Assembly: GCA_018241685.1 (NCBI GenBank)
Contig: JAFEDJ010000054.1
Span: forward strand, 62,001 to 126,000
DNA length: 64,000 bases
Origin: Pseudomonadota bacterium
GTDB taxonomy: Bacteria; Pseudomonadota; Gammaproteobacteria; Burkholderiales; Rhodocyclaceae
Direction of reading: 5' to 3'
Position 1 is the stretch's first letter; each line of letters begins with the position of its first letter. Under the pieces are notes generated by a model. That model was not told the origin of the DNA, ran no database searches, and saw only the letters and a program-made list of their open reading frames with translations. This document shows, in pieces, positions 17,199 through 27,395 of the stretch. A program made the translations under genes and the position numbers.

Positions 17199-17393
17199 CA
17201 ACGCACTCTTCATGTTCGCCTGCGACGCTTGCGCGCAGACACCCTATCCGCCGGCCCGCCAGTCTCCGCGCCGACATTCGATCGCCACAGCCCTTCGAGG
17301 CCCTGGCAGAACTTGGCCCACCAAGGCGGTGGCGGGCCGCGGCCGACGCGCCCCATCCCGGGATGCCGCCCGGCCACCCTATGGAGCATGTAC

Positions 17394-17657
17394 ATGGCCA
17401 AAGAAGAACTTATCGAGATGCACGGCAAGGTTACCGAAGTTCTCCCCGACGGGCGTTATCGCGTCACCCTCGACAATGAGCACAACCTGATCGCCTACGC
17501 GGGCGGCAAACTGAAGAAGAATCACATCCGCATCATCGCCGGTGACGAAGTCACCCTCGAAATGTCCCCCTACGATCTGAGCAAGGGCCGCATCACCTTC
17601 CGCCACCTGCCGCCCAAGACCGGCAACATGGCTCCGCCGCCGGCCCGCCGCTACTGA
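17394..17657 (+). CDS. infA: Translation initiation factor IF-1, extended form
   Basis: OB-fold initiation factor that binds the 30S A site. The first 70 residues carry the conserved sequence (MAKEELIEMHGKVTEVLPDG, KKNHIRIIAGDEVTLEMSPYDLSKGRI). The 87-residue product has an unusual C-terminal tail of about 16 residues rich in Pro, Lys and Arg. GGAG at 17383 is spaced seven bases from the ATG at 17394, which decides against the in-frame ATG at 17388. The gene stands alone, outside a ribosomal-protein operon, as is common for extra infA copies in betaproteobacteria. Confidence 0.92.
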   Translation: MAKEELIEMHGKVTEVLPDGRYRVTLDNEHNLIAYAGGKLKKNHIRIIAGDEVTLEMSPYDLSKGRITFRHLPPKTGNMAPPPARRY

Positions 17658-17719
17658 GCGCCTGCACCACAGAACAGCCCCTGGAATCCACCGCTACGCA
17701 AGCATGGCGGCAGATCATG

Positions 17720-17760
17720 AAAAAGCCCCTGACGACACAACGGCAGGGGCTTTTGGTTTT
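17720..17760 (+). terminator. Terminator after infA
   Basis: An 11-bp stem (AAAAGCCCCTG and its complement) has a 12-base loop and is followed by GGTTTT. The symmetric A/T flanks may also let it serve the convergent fpr gene, whose stop is 35 bp away. Confidence 0.85.
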
Positions 17761-17794
17761 GCGCCTCAACTGAACGCGTCTGCGGGTACGGTCG

Positions 17795-18571
17795 TCACTT
17801 CTCCACGAAGGCGTGCTCGATCACATAATCGCCGGGTTCGCCGATCCGCCTCGACATTTTGAAACCCCGCTTGTCGAGCAAATCACGGGAATCCTTCAGC
17901 ATCGCGGCGCTACCGCAGATCATGACCCGGTCCACCGCCGGATCCAGCGGCGGCAGACCGATGTCCTCGAACAGCTTGCCGCTTTCAATCAGATCGGTCA
18001 GCCGGCCCTGATTGCGGAAAGGCTCCCGCGTTACGGTCGGGTAGTAGATAAGCTTGTCCCGCACAGCCTCGCCGAGAAATTCGTGATGCGGCAGCTCATT
18101 GGTGATGTAGTGCTCGTAGGCGACTTCACTGACAGTACGCACACCGTGGATCAGGATGACCTTCTCGAAGCGGTCATACACATCCAGATCGCGGATCACG
18201 CTCATGAATGGCGCCAGCCCGGTACCCGTGGAAAACAAGTACAGATGCTTGCCCGGCAGCAGGTCATGCAGCACCAGCGTCCCGGTGGGCTTTCGTGACA
18301 CCAGCAGATCATCCCCCGGTTTGAGGTGCTGCAGGCGGGAAGTCAGCGGACCATTGGGCACCTTGATGCTGAAGAACTCCAGGGTTTCCTCGTAATTGGC
18401 GCTGGCGATCGAATAGGCACGGGTCAGCGGACGACCATCCACCTCCAGGCCGATCATCACAAACTGACCGTTTTCGAAGCGGATCGCCCGGTCACGCGTC
18501 GTGGTGAATGAAAACAGGGTGTCGTTCCAGTGATGAACGGACAGGACTTTTTCGGTGATGTAAGCAGCCAT
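17795..18571 (-). CDS. fpr: Ferredoxin/flavodoxin--NADP(+) reductase
   Basis: FAD-dependent oxidoreductase of the bacterial Fpr subclass, 258 residues, moving electrons between NADPH and ferredoxin or flavodoxin. The FAD-binding RAYSIASAN is near residue 52. The phosphate loop is ISIKVP-like (FFSIKVPNGPLT). The NADP-binding STGTGLAPFMS is near 115, and the C-terminus ends in VEK. The gene is monocistronic, convergent with infA and divergent from the PEP-CTERM gene. A TAGAAT sequence about 40 bp upstream could be its -10 element. Confidence 0.94.
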   Translation of the reverse strand: MAAYITEKVLSVHHWNDTLFSFTTTRDRAIRFENGQFVMIGLEVDGRPLTRAYSIASANYEETLEFFSIKVPNGPLTSRLQHLKPGDDLLVSRKPTGTLVLHDLLPGKHLYLFSTGTGLAPFMSVIRDLDVYDRFEKVILIHGVRTVSEVAYEHYITNELPHHEFLGEAVRDKLIYYPTVTREPFRNQGRLTDLIESGKLFEDIGLPPLDPAVDRVMICGSAAMLKDSRDLLDKRGFKMSRRIGEPGDYVIEHAFVEK

Positions 18572-18814
18572 GGGGTCGTAAAAAGAACGAAAGAACAGGG
18601 CTGGATTCTAGCGCGGGACACCCACACCAACGCAGCCCGCGCCTGCTGGCGCCCACCCAAGTGTGAAAAATCTATCTCAACGTGTTACATCCACCTCAAA
18701 ACGGGCAGAAGGCAGACTTTCATCACGGACGCAGTAATAGCCCTCAGTTATAAAGCAGCCATACCCCTGTGCGCACAGAAAAATTCGTGTCCAGCCCAAT
18801 TGACGTGAAGACCC

Positions 18815-18828
18815 TTTGAGGCCTCAAA
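18815..18828 (+). promoter_or_regulatory. Palindrome covering the ribosome-binding site of the PEP-CTERM gene
   Basis: The perfect 14-bp palindrome TTTGAGGCCTCAAA ends four bases before the ATG at 18833 and contains the GAGG of the presumed ribosome-binding site. It could be an operator or fold into a small RNA stem limiting translation; neither is shown. Confidence 0.35.
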
Positions 18829-18832
18829 ACTC

Positions 18833-19732
18833 ATGAAAAAGACTCTCTCTCCAGCACGCAAGCTTCTTCTCGCAGGTGGATTGCTGTCCCTATCCGTACA
18901 CGCCAGCGCCGCCCCCACAAGCACCGCGGCGCCCTGCGGCACGACTGACGTCGAGATCACGCAGGTCAGCCAATATTCCGGCACGACCAGCAACGCAACG
19001 CTGAACACCATCTACAACGGCAACATGGCTGCAGCCGCCTGTGCCGGAGCCTTCTCCGGCAATGACGGCTTCTACCCTTCCACCAACCTCGGCTACGCGG
19101 GTGATGGCCTGCTCAACGGCGGAATCCAAAATCAAAGCGGCGCAACCCTTTTCCCGGGTGGCGCCTTCATCACCCCCCAATCCCCGCTGCAGGATCTCGA
19201 CAAGAATGGCCAGGTGAACGACCCGGGTTGGATCATGCTCGGCAAGTTTGAGCAAGGGAACAACGGTAGCTGGGGCTTCACCCCCAGTACCGTCGGTGGC
19301 AGCTCCGCCATCGTGCTGAGCTCCTTCTTCACGGCCACCATCACCGGACAGGGCACCGGGACCTGGTCCTTCACACCTGACGCCACGGTCGCCCAACGCA
19401 CCAGCAGCCTGCTCGGCCGTAACTACTTCGATCAGTTCGCACTGGTTTTCAAGGCAGGGAATGCCTTCTCGGTGTATGACTTCACGCCAGCAGAGTTTGG
19501 CATGACCGCCCCGAAGGTCACGGATCCGGTCATGAACTGGTCAGGCACCTACGACGTGAGCGATACGCTGAAGAACGGCGGCGGCGGCGGTGCCGGCCTG
19601 TCGCACATTAGCCTGTGGGTGCGCGACCCGGCCCCCACCGGGCAGACCAGCCAAGTGCCCGAACCCAGCACGCTGGCGCTGGTGGGCCTGTCCGCGGTCA
19701 CGCTGATCCGGAGCCGCCGCAAGGCCGCCTGA
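18833..19732 (+). CDS. PEP-CTERM sorting-domain protein
   Basis: Exported protein of 299 residues. It has a signal peptide (about 1-27, ending ASA-A) and a large Gly/Ser/Thr/Asn-rich body without recognisable catalytic motifs. The C-terminal tripartite anchor is VPEPSTLALVGLSAVTLI, then RSRRKAA. The Pro-Glu-Pro motif, membrane helix and Arg cluster mark it for processing by the exosortase EpsH, typical of biofilm- or EPS-forming betaproteobacteria. Two cysteines near the N-terminus (PCGTT, AACAG) may pair. No exosortase or EPS gene is nearby, so partners must be elsewhere. Confidence 0.9.
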   Translation: MKKTLSPARKLLLAGGLLSLSVHASAAPTSTAAPCGTTDVEITQVSQYSGTTSNATLNTIYNGNMAAAACAGAFSGNDGFYPSTNLGYAGDGLLNGGIQNQSGATLFPGGAFITPQSPLQDLDKNGQVNDPGWIMLGKFEQGNNGSWGFTPSTVGGSSAIVLSSFFTATITGQGTGTWSFTPDATVAQRTSSLLGRNYFDQFALVFKAGNAFSVYDFTPAEFGMTAPKVTDPVMNWSGTYDVSDTLKNGGGGGAGLSHISLWVRDPAPTGQTSQVPEPSTLALVGLSAVTLIRSRRKAA

Positions 19733-19755
19733 GCGCCCGCCCTGTAAAAGAGCAC

Positions 19756-19795
19756 AAAAAAGCCGGCACCGCCCCAGGGCGCTGCCGGCTTTTTT
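19756..19795. terminator. Bidirectional terminator between the PEP-CTERM gene and yebC
   Basis: A 13-bp stem (AAAAAAGCCGGCA and its complement) with runs of six A and six T on the two sides serves both convergent genes. Confidence 0.93.
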
Positions 19796-19846
19796 ACGGG
19801 CTGCCGCTCCGTGAAGAAAAGCAGCCGCGAGCGGAAGAAACCAGCC

Positions 19847-20578
19847 TTACTCTTCTTCGTCCATCGCCGCCGAGGTATACACGGCCTGCACGTCGTCGAG
19901 AGACTCCAGCGCGTCGAGCAGCTTCTGCATACGCAGTGCGTCGTCACCGGCCAGCTCCGTCTCGTTGAGGGGCTTCATCGTCACTTCACCGAACTCGGCA
20001 GTGAACCCGGCCTTCTCGAGGGCTTCCTTCACTTCACCGAACTGGTAAGGATCGGTCAGCACCTCGATGGAGCCATCGTCGTTGGTTGCTACGTCGTCGG
20101 CACCGGCTTCCAGCGCGGCTTCCATCAGCGCATCTTCCGAGGTACCCGGCGCGAACAACAGCTGGCCGCAGTGCTTGAACTGGAAGGCCACACAGCCGTC
20201 GGTGCCCATGTTGCCACCGTACTTGTTGAAGGCATGACGCACATCGGCCACCGTACGAGTCTTGTTGTCGGTCAGGCAATCGACCATCACCGCCGCGCCG
20301 CCGATACCATAGCCTTCGTAGCGGGCCTCCTCGTAGGTGACGCCCTCCAACTCGCCGGTACCCTTCTTGACCGCCCGGTCGATGTTGTCGGCGGGCATGT
20401 TCACTGCCTTGGCCTTATCCACCGCCAGACGCAGGCGCGGATTAAAAGCTGCGTCGCCCCCGCCCATGCGGGCCGCAACGGTGATTTCCTTCGCCAGCCG
20501 CGAGAAGATGCGACCGCGCTTTTCGTCCTGCCGGCCCTTGCGATGCTGGATATTGGCCCACTTGGAATGACCCGCCAT
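19847..20578 (-). CDS. yebC: YebC/PmpR family regulatory protein
   Basis: A 243-residue protein of the YebC family, with the invariant N-terminus MAGHSKWANIQHRKGRQD and the GGAAVMVDCLTDNKTRT stretch. Members are described as transcriptional regulators and, more recently, as factors that help ribosomes at polyproline stretches. It is normally next to ruvC; here it stands alone between a PEP-CTERM gene and an esterase gene. It ends in an acidic tail (MDEEE). Confidence 0.94.
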   Translation of the reverse strand: MAGHSKWANIQHRKGRQDEKRGRIFSRLAKEITVAARMGGGDAAFNPRLRLAVDKAKAVNMPADNIDRAVKKGTGELEGVTYEEARYEGYGIGGAAVMVDCLTDNKTRTVADVRHAFNKYGGNMGTDGCVAFQFKHCGQLLFAPGTSEDALMEAALEAGADDVATNDDGSIEVLTDPYQFGEVKEALEKAGFTAEFGEVTMKPLNETELAGDDALRMQKLLDALESLDDVQAVYTSAAMDEEE

Positions 20579-20655
20579 GATGCGCTAAACCTATAAATCG
20601 AAAGCTTTAAATTATAGCGCACGGGCAGGCGGACTGCCCATGCGCGCGCTATCGA

Positions 20656-22200
20656 TCAAGGGCAGGTCTGCGTAGTCGACCGCTTGGATTTAGTCACAGC
20701 CGTGTTCTTGGCCAATGAGAAGTACGGATCACAGGTCGGCGCAGACGTCGCGGTACGCACCTCGACGACACCGGACGACGCCGGCTCGCCGCTGCCAAAC
20801 AGCGCACTGACCCGGTAGCGATAAGCACTGTTCGGACTCAGGCTGCCATCCACAAAACTCGTGCGGGACGCCGGGAGTGTCGCGACGTCGGACTCTGTCA
20901 CGCCATCTGCAGTCCGCGCCACGCGGTAGGCCGAGGCCCCTGCCATCGGCGTCCACACCAGCGCCACCTGGCTGGCGCTGCGATCCACCACCTGCAGCGC
21001 CGGCACACTGGCGGCAGGGATTACGTCTTCCACCCGCTCAACCCGAGCCGCCAGCTTCTCGGCCATCCGCCACACCGCCGCAATCTGCGCACCGCCCTTC
21101 TGCGCATAACGACCAGCACTGCTGTCATAGAGGAAATCGTTGTAGCCCCACCAATCCCAACAGCCCATGGGATTCGTCGGTACGGACAATGAGACCGACG
21201 TGGTGATCGTGGCGCGCGCCTGCGGATACAGCACCACGATGCGGTTCTTGTCCGCCCATTCATTGAAGCCGGCCCCAGCCGCAAACTGAGTACCGATCGA
21301 ACCCGCATCCTGCATGCAGCCGTGGAAGGCGATGTGCAGGCGGCAGGGCTCGCCGGCCTTGCAGGCCTGCGGCACATAGACATAACCGGTGTCCCCCATC
21401 GCCAGGCGGATCGGCATCACCGATTCTCCTTGGCGGTCCTTGGTGAAGGGCTTCTGCTCAAAGGGCTCGAGGCGGCTGCCCAACTGAGCCGTCGCCACGC
21501 GTTGCAGCGGGCCATAGAAGAGTTGCAGCGCCGCACCAGCGGCGTCGTAGAGCCCACCTGCAACCGGCTTGTCGGCGCAGGCGTTGATGAACTTGCCACC
21601 GGTTTGTGCGCAGGGATTACAGGATCCGCTCGACGCATCGGCACAGGCGGCGGATATCTGCGCATGTCCGGCGTTGAGATCGTCTTTGTAGAAAACCTGG
21701 CTGACCGGCGTAAAACCGCCATACCAATCACGCAGCGCATCGTTGGCCGGCTTCTTGACGATGCCGTCGTTGTAGCCGTGGAACAGCCAAACTGTCTGCC
21801 CGGCCAAACCGTCCACCGGGTCGATCAGACCTCGAGCCGACCAGGCACGGGCCGCCGCCTGCATCTGCGCCAAGCTGTCGGCAGTGATCGGAGTCACCCC
21901 GTAGTCCGGATCGCCCTGCATACAGCGCCGGATCGCCCGGCTCACGCCCGCTCCGCCCAACGCATCCTGCAGCGCACAGAAATACGGCCCCCCGGCCGTC
22001 GCCGCCACACCCTTCACTGCGGCGGAATGGGCGACGCCCATCTGTACCGCCATGAACGCACCGGACGAGATTCCTGAGACAGTGGTTTGCTTGAGATCGA
22101 TATTCAATTCGGGCAGGTCTGCGGCCTGCACTGCGGGCACGACAACCAGCAGGGCAGCCAGACGCAGCACCGCGAACGGCGACAGGGAAACAGCACGCAT
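20656..22200 (-). CDS. Extracellular PHB-depolymerase-like esterase with FN3 domain
   Basis: Secreted alpha/beta-hydrolase, 514 residues. The signal peptide runs to about residue 26 (VQAAD). The nucleophile motif is GISSGAF (GxSxG) near 45-50. A Cys-rich central part follows, with FHGCMQD holding a conserved His and CWDWWGYND later on. A fibronectin type III-like domain lies at about 405-495 (VDRSASQVALVWTPMAGASAYRVAR). The layout fits short-chain poly(hydroxyalkanoate) depolymerases, which degrade polyester outside the cell; the exact substrate is inferred. The ATG at 22200 follows GAGGATTTGCCC. Upstream in-frame codons are not signal-like. Confidence 0.8.
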   Translation of the reverse strand: MRAVSLSPFAVLRLAALLVVVPAVQAADLPELNIDLKQTTVSGISSGAFMAVQMGVAHSAAVKGVAATAGGPYFCALQDALGGAGVSRAIRRCMQGDPDYGVTPITADSLAQMQAAARAWSARGLIDPVDGLAGQTVWLFHGYNDGIVKKPANDALRDWYGGFTPVSQVFYKDDLNAGHAQISAACADASSGSCNPCAQTGGKFINACADKPVAGGLYDAAGAALQLFYGPLQRVATAQLGSRLEPFEQKPFTKDRQGESVMPIRLAMGDTGYVYVPQACKAGEPCRLHIAFHGCMQDAGSIGTQFAAGAGFNEWADKNRIVVLYPQARATITTSVSLSVPTNPMGCWDWWGYNDFLYDSSAGRYAQKGGAQIAAVWRMAEKLAARVERVEDVIPAASVPALQVVDRSASQVALVWTPMAGASAYRVARTADGVTESDVATLPASRTSFVDGSLSPNSAYRYRVSALFGSGEPASSGVVEVRTATSAPTCDPYFSLAKNTAVTKSKRSTTQTCP

Positions 22201-22358
22201 GGGCAAATCCTCGCAATGACAGATGGAATCCATCTAACGTAGACGTCAATGTTGCAAAGCACAATGACAGAAATGAATATTCGGCTATCGCGCCCGGCTG
22301 GCCGGCAGCGATCAATCCCGCTACCCTCACGGCTTCACCCGTTTGCCTGGAGCACCCC

Positions 22359-23903
<1,545 letters not shown>

Positions 23904-23984
23904 GCAGTCCGCGCAGGCGTGGGCGCCGTCAGTGCCCCACGCCAGTCACAAACAGCAACGCCGCCACACAGCGGCGCCCGGGCC

Positions 23985-24692
23985 TTACCAGACGCCCAGC
24001 GCCTCCAGCTGCTTGGTCGCTGCCTCGCTCCAGCCCCGATTGGCCGCCGGGCTGGCCGGGCTGGGGTGCAGCACGCGGCCGAACTGCAAGGGCAAGCCGG
24101 CCAGCGCTTCACGGGCGCGCAGCTCGGCCCACGCGCCGACCCCGATCACCCATTCCGGCTGCAAAGCCTCCACTACCTGGCGCAGATGCACGTCGCAGGC
24201 CGCCAGCAGCGGCCCCTGCTCGGCCGCCGGCAGCTTGTCCGGCGTGACATTGCGGCCACCGTCGAAGAAGGCCAGCGGGCAGTAGTTGGCGACGAAATGC
24301 TCGGCAAAGAAGGCTTCCGCGGTGCCGAAGCGCTCGGCGAACAAGCCCCACAGCCGGCGCCCGCTGACCTCCGAACGGGCACAGCCGAAGCCCTCGATGG
24401 GGCGCTTGGAGTTTTCTTCGGCCGGTTTCACGACCTCCGCCTCGATGCCCATCCAGTCGCGCACCGCGGCGATCTCGCCGAAGGGCACGCCGGTCTGCAC
24501 CATGCCAAAGGGGCCGGGATTCATGCCGACGAAGACCACCTTCTTGCGGCCCTGGCCGAAACGCTGCAGGTACACCGCATTGGGCGCCCACGCGTAGCTG
24601 AGCGGGTTATAGACGTGGGACACGGGCGCCGCAAAGCGCATCGGGTCGAGGATGTCGCACAGCGTGCGGGCAGCAGATTCGAGAGGCGTCAT
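23985..24692 (-). CDS. Uracil-DNA glycosylase of the SMUG1 type
   Basis: A 235-residue base-excision repair enzyme. Motif I appears as GMNPGPFGMVQTGVPFGE near residues 56-73. Asn, rather than Asp, at the key position of GMNPG is characteristic of SMUG1. Motif II is HPSPASPAANRGW near residue 209, with the conserved His. SMUG-type enzymes remove uracil and 5-hydroxymethyluracil. It lies 16 bp downstream of the AmpG-like permease gene on the same strand. Confidence 0.85.
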   Translation of the reverse strand: MTPLESAARTLCDILDPMRFAAPVSHVYNPLSYAWAPNAVYLQRFGQGRKKVVFVGMNPGPFGMVQTGVPFGEIAAVRDWMGIEAEVVKPAEENSKRPIEGFGCARSEVSGRRLWGLFAERFGTAEAFFAEHFVANYCPLAFFDGGRNVTPDKLPAAEQGPLLAACDVHLRQVVEALQPEWVIGVGAWAELRAREALAGLPLQFGRVLHPSPASPAANRGWSEAATKQLEALGVW

Positions 24693-24708
24693 AGCAGGAA
24701 CAAGAGGA

Positions 24709-25971
24709 TCAGGCGGTCGCGACCTGCGCTTCGCGCCATGGCGCGACCTTGAACAACAGCAGCATGCCGGGCACAGCCAGCACGCCGCACAGCATGAAGA
24801 AATCGAACCAGCCCAGGCTTTCCACCAGCCAGCCGGCAGACGCGTTGATGAAGGTGCGCGGCACCGCCATCAGGCTGGTAAACAAGGCCAGCTGGGTCGC
24901 CGTGTAGGCCGGATGGGTGGTGCGCGCCATGTAGGCCACGAAGGCCGTCGTGCCGAGCCCGACCGCCAGCGCCTCCAGGCCGATGACCACCGCCAGCACG
25001 CCCAGGCGGCCGGCGTCGGCCTCGGCCGGGCCGAGCCAGGCCAGCCACGCGAAACCGTAGATCGCCAGCCACTGGACGAAGCCGAACACCCACAGGGCGC
25101 GGTTGATCCCCAGCTTGACCATCCACAGCCCACCCAGCAGGCCACCGATCACGCTCGGCCACAGGCCGGCATTCTTCGCCACCAGGCCGATCTCGGTCTT
25201 CGAGAAGCCCATGTCCAGGTAGAAGGGCGTCGCCAGCGCGGTGCACAGGGAGTCGCCAAGCTTGTAGAGGAAGATGAAGGCCAGCACCACCAGCGCGGAA
25301 CGCACGCCGTGGCGGCCGAAGAACTCCCGGAAGGGCTCCACCACCGCGTCCCGCAGCGTGCGCGGCGCCCTGCTCGCCGCCGCCGGCTCCTTCACCAGCA
25401 GCGTCATCGCCAGGCCCGGTGCCATGAACAACGCCGTCACCAGAAAGACATCGGCCCACGGCAGATGATCCGCCAGCACCAGCGACAGCGACCCCGGCAC
25501 CAGACCGGCCAGCTTGTAGGCATTGACGTGGATTGCATTACCGATGCCCAGCTCGATCTCCGGCAGCAGCTCGCGCCGGTAGGCATCCAGCACGATGTCC
25601 TGGGTCGCCGACAGGAAGGCGATCAGCGCCGTCAGCCCGATCACCAGACCGAGGTTGGCCGTCGGCGACTGACTGCCCAGCCAGGCAATGGCCGCCAGCA
25701 GCAACACCTGGGTCGTCGCCATCCAGCCCCGCCGGCGGCCGAGCAGCGGCAACGCATAGCGGTCGAGGAAAGGCGACCAGACGAACTTCCAGGTGTAGGG
25801 AAACTGGATCAGCGCGAAGGCGCCGATGGCTTTCAGCGACAGCCCCTCGGTCTTCAGCCAGGCCGGGATGAGGTTGAGCAACAGGTACAGCGGCAGCCCG
25901 GAAGAAAAGCCGGTCAGCACGCAGATCAGCATGCGGCGGTTGGCGAGGGCACGCCAGGGGGATTCGGTCAT
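24709..25971 (-). CDS. ampG: AmpG-like MFS permease (muropeptide transporter family)
   Basis: A 420-residue major-facilitator protein with about twelve hydrophobic helices. The AmpG-type N-terminus includes LTGFSSGLPLYLLL and the FAYLQLPYTWKFVWSP-like segment (ALIQFPYTWKFVWSPFLDRY). AmpG imports anhydro-muropeptides for cell-wall recycling; that substrate is inferred from family resemblance. The ATG at 25971 is used; an in-frame GTG three codons upstream is possible. No ampC or ampR is adjacent. Confidence 0.82.
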   Translation of the reverse strand: MTESPWRALANRRMLICVLTGFSSGLPLYLLLNLIPAWLKTEGLSLKAIGAFALIQFPYTWKFVWSPFLDRYALPLLGRRRGWMATTQVLLLAAIAWLGSQSPTANLGLVIGLTALIAFLSATQDIVLDAYRRELLPEIELGIGNAIHVNAYKLAGLVPGSLSLVLADHLPWADVFLVTALFMAPGLAMTLLVKEPAAASRAPRTLRDAVVEPFREFFGRHGVRSALVVLAFIFLYKLGDSLCTALATPFYLDMGFSKTEIGLVAKNAGLWPSVIGGLLGGLWMVKLGINRALWVFGFVQWLAIYGFAWLAWLGPAEADAGRLGVLAVVIGLEALAVGLGTTAFVAYMARTTHPAYTATQLALFTSLMAVPRTFINASAGWLVESLGWFDFFMLCGVLAVPGMLLLFKVAPWREAQVATA

Positions 25972-26082
25972 GGGAAACACGGCTCGGAACGAGCTGCGAA
26001 TGATAACAATCGGTTACTTGCTTCCGTTGATGCGGCGCCGAAAAATGCAGCCATGCAAGACAGAAGAACAACAGGAGGCAGC

Positions 26083-26397
26083 ATGCATCAGGTCAGCGTC
26101 GTGTTGCGGGCCGACCGGGAATACGAATTCACCGTGCACGCCGACGAAATCGCCGGGCTCACCGGTGAAGCGGCGCGGGCTTGGCTGCTGGCGGAGTTCG
26201 AAGCGCTGGAATGCACGCCCAGCAACCCGATGGGCAAGGTGCTGATCCTCGACGTGATCCTCAACGTCGCCAAGTACGCCGGGGAAGCACGCTTTGCACA
26301 GGGGGGCGACTGGGCACGGCGCTTCGCGGCCTGCGTCGGCGTGGCCCTCGACCGGCCGGCCGTGCGCGTGGATGTGCCGGCCTTCGTGGTCGGCTGA
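26083..26397 (+). CDS. Conserved-looking small protein of unknown function
   Basis: A 104-residue acidic, soluble product that I do not recognise. It starts at an ATG seven bases after a perfect AGGAGG ribosome-binding site, the strongest in this neighbourhood. The sequence is amphipathic (VHADEIAGLTGEAARAWLLAEFEALE), with two Cys and no signal peptide or membrane helix. It is divergent from ampG and convergent with the diguanylate cyclase gene 18 bp downstream. A longer in-frame reading upstream is antisense to ampG and was rejected. Confidence 0.65.
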   Translation: MHQVSVVLRADREYEFTVHADEIAGLTGEAARAWLLAEFEALECTPSNPMGKVLILDVILNVAKYAGEARFAQGGDWARRFAACVGVALDRPAVRVDVPAFVVG

Positions 26398-26415
26398 GGC
26401 CCTCGCCCGAGCGTC

Positions 26416-27387
26416 CTAGCTTCCCGTCGCCGCGACGGCTTCGGGGGCGGCACACACTTCGGCGCGATTGCGCCCATCCCGCTTGGCCTGATAGAGATTG
26501 GCATCGGCGTTGCGGAACAGCATGGCCAGGCGGCCTTCCGCCCGCGCCACGTAGGCGCCGCCCACCGACAGCGTCACGATCCCCCAGTCTGCATTGAGCA
26601 CATGGGGAATCGCCAACTGCCGCACGGCCTCGAGCAATTGCTCAGCGACAATCAGGTAATCCGTCTCGGCGCAACGGGGCAGCAGCACCGCAAATTCCTC
26701 CCCACCGTAGCGAGCGACGAAGGCATCCCGGCTCAACTCATTGGCGATGGTGCGTTCGACGACGCCAGCCATCGCAGTGGCAATAGCCCGCAGGCAATCA
26801 TCACCGGCCTGGTGACCGTAGTGGTCGTTGTAGCGCTTGAAGTTGTCCACGTCGATCAGCAGCAGGCCGAAAGGTGCGCCGCACAGCTGGGCCTCGTCCC
26901 ACTGGTGGTCGAGCCGCAGATCCATGTAGCGGCGGTTGTAGATGCCGGTCAGACCGTCCTGGTGGGCCAGGGCCTCCAGTTTGTGGTTGGCCTCGAAGAG
27001 TTGCTTGCGCAGGCCGGCGATGCGCGCCATGGCCTTCATCTTGGCCTGCAGCACCGTCTCGGGCACCGCCTTGGCGATGAAATCGTCACCGCCGGCCTCG
27101 ATTGCCGTGACCAGGTTCTCCGGCGTGTCGGACGCGGTGAGGAAGATGATCGGCGTCCACGCCCAGTCCTGCTTGGCCTCCAGCGCACGGATCCGCTCGG
27201 CCGCCACGAAGCCGTTCATCACCGGCATTTCCACGTCCATCAGCACCAGATCAGGCGGACAGCAGCAGAAACGCTCGACCCCCTGCTCGCCGTTCTCGGC
27301 CTGCGTCACCTCGTGACCAAGAAGGGTCAGGCGGGCAGCCATCACGGCAGACACCGCGCGCGAATCATCCACCAGCAGAATCCGCAT
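26416..27387 (-). CDS. Response regulator with GGDEF domain (diguanylate cyclase)
   Basis: A 323-residue PleD/WspR-like protein. The REC domain spans about 1-120 (LLVDDS, phospho-acceptor in LVLMDVEMPVMNG, Lys in AKAVP). A short linker helix leads to a GGDEF domain (about 150-315) with active-site RYGGEEF, so it should make c-di-GMP. The inhibitory RxxD site normally five residues before GGEEF is absent (SRDA in that place), suggesting weak product inhibition. The ATG at 27387 agrees with the REC start. The nor genes are divergent from it. Confidence 0.92.
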   Translation of the reverse strand: MRILLVDDSRAVSAVMAARLTLLGHEVTQAENGEQGVERFCCCPPDLVLMDVEMPVMNGFVAAERIRALEAKQDWAWTPIIFLTASDTPENLVTAIEAGGDDFIAKAVPETVLQAKMKAMARIAGLRKQLFEANHKLEALAHQDGLTGIYNRRYMDLRLDHQWDEAQLCGAPFGLLLIDVDNFKRYNDHYGHQAGDDCLRAIATAMAGVVERTIANELSRDAFVARYGGEEFAVLLPRCAETDYLIVAEQLLEAVRQLAIPHVLNADWGIVTLSVGGAYVARAEGRLAMLFRNADANLYQAKRDGRNRAEVCAAPEAVAATGS

Positions 27388-27395
27388 CGTGCACT

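Larger units (their letters stand above)
16595..17393. other. 800-bp non-coding region between the tRNAs and infA
   Basis: No convincing protein gene lies here; open frames show no start with a ribosome-binding site and no recognisable family. The stretch holds a candidate small RNA with promoter and terminator (16754-16859), an A-rich segment (about 16890-16960), a promoter-like pair plus a decayed tRNA-Lys (16960-17094), a long imperfect hairpin (17145-17198), and two similar segments beginning CTTGGCCC near 17108 and 17313. The infA promoter should also lie here but was not pinned down. Confidence 0.7.
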
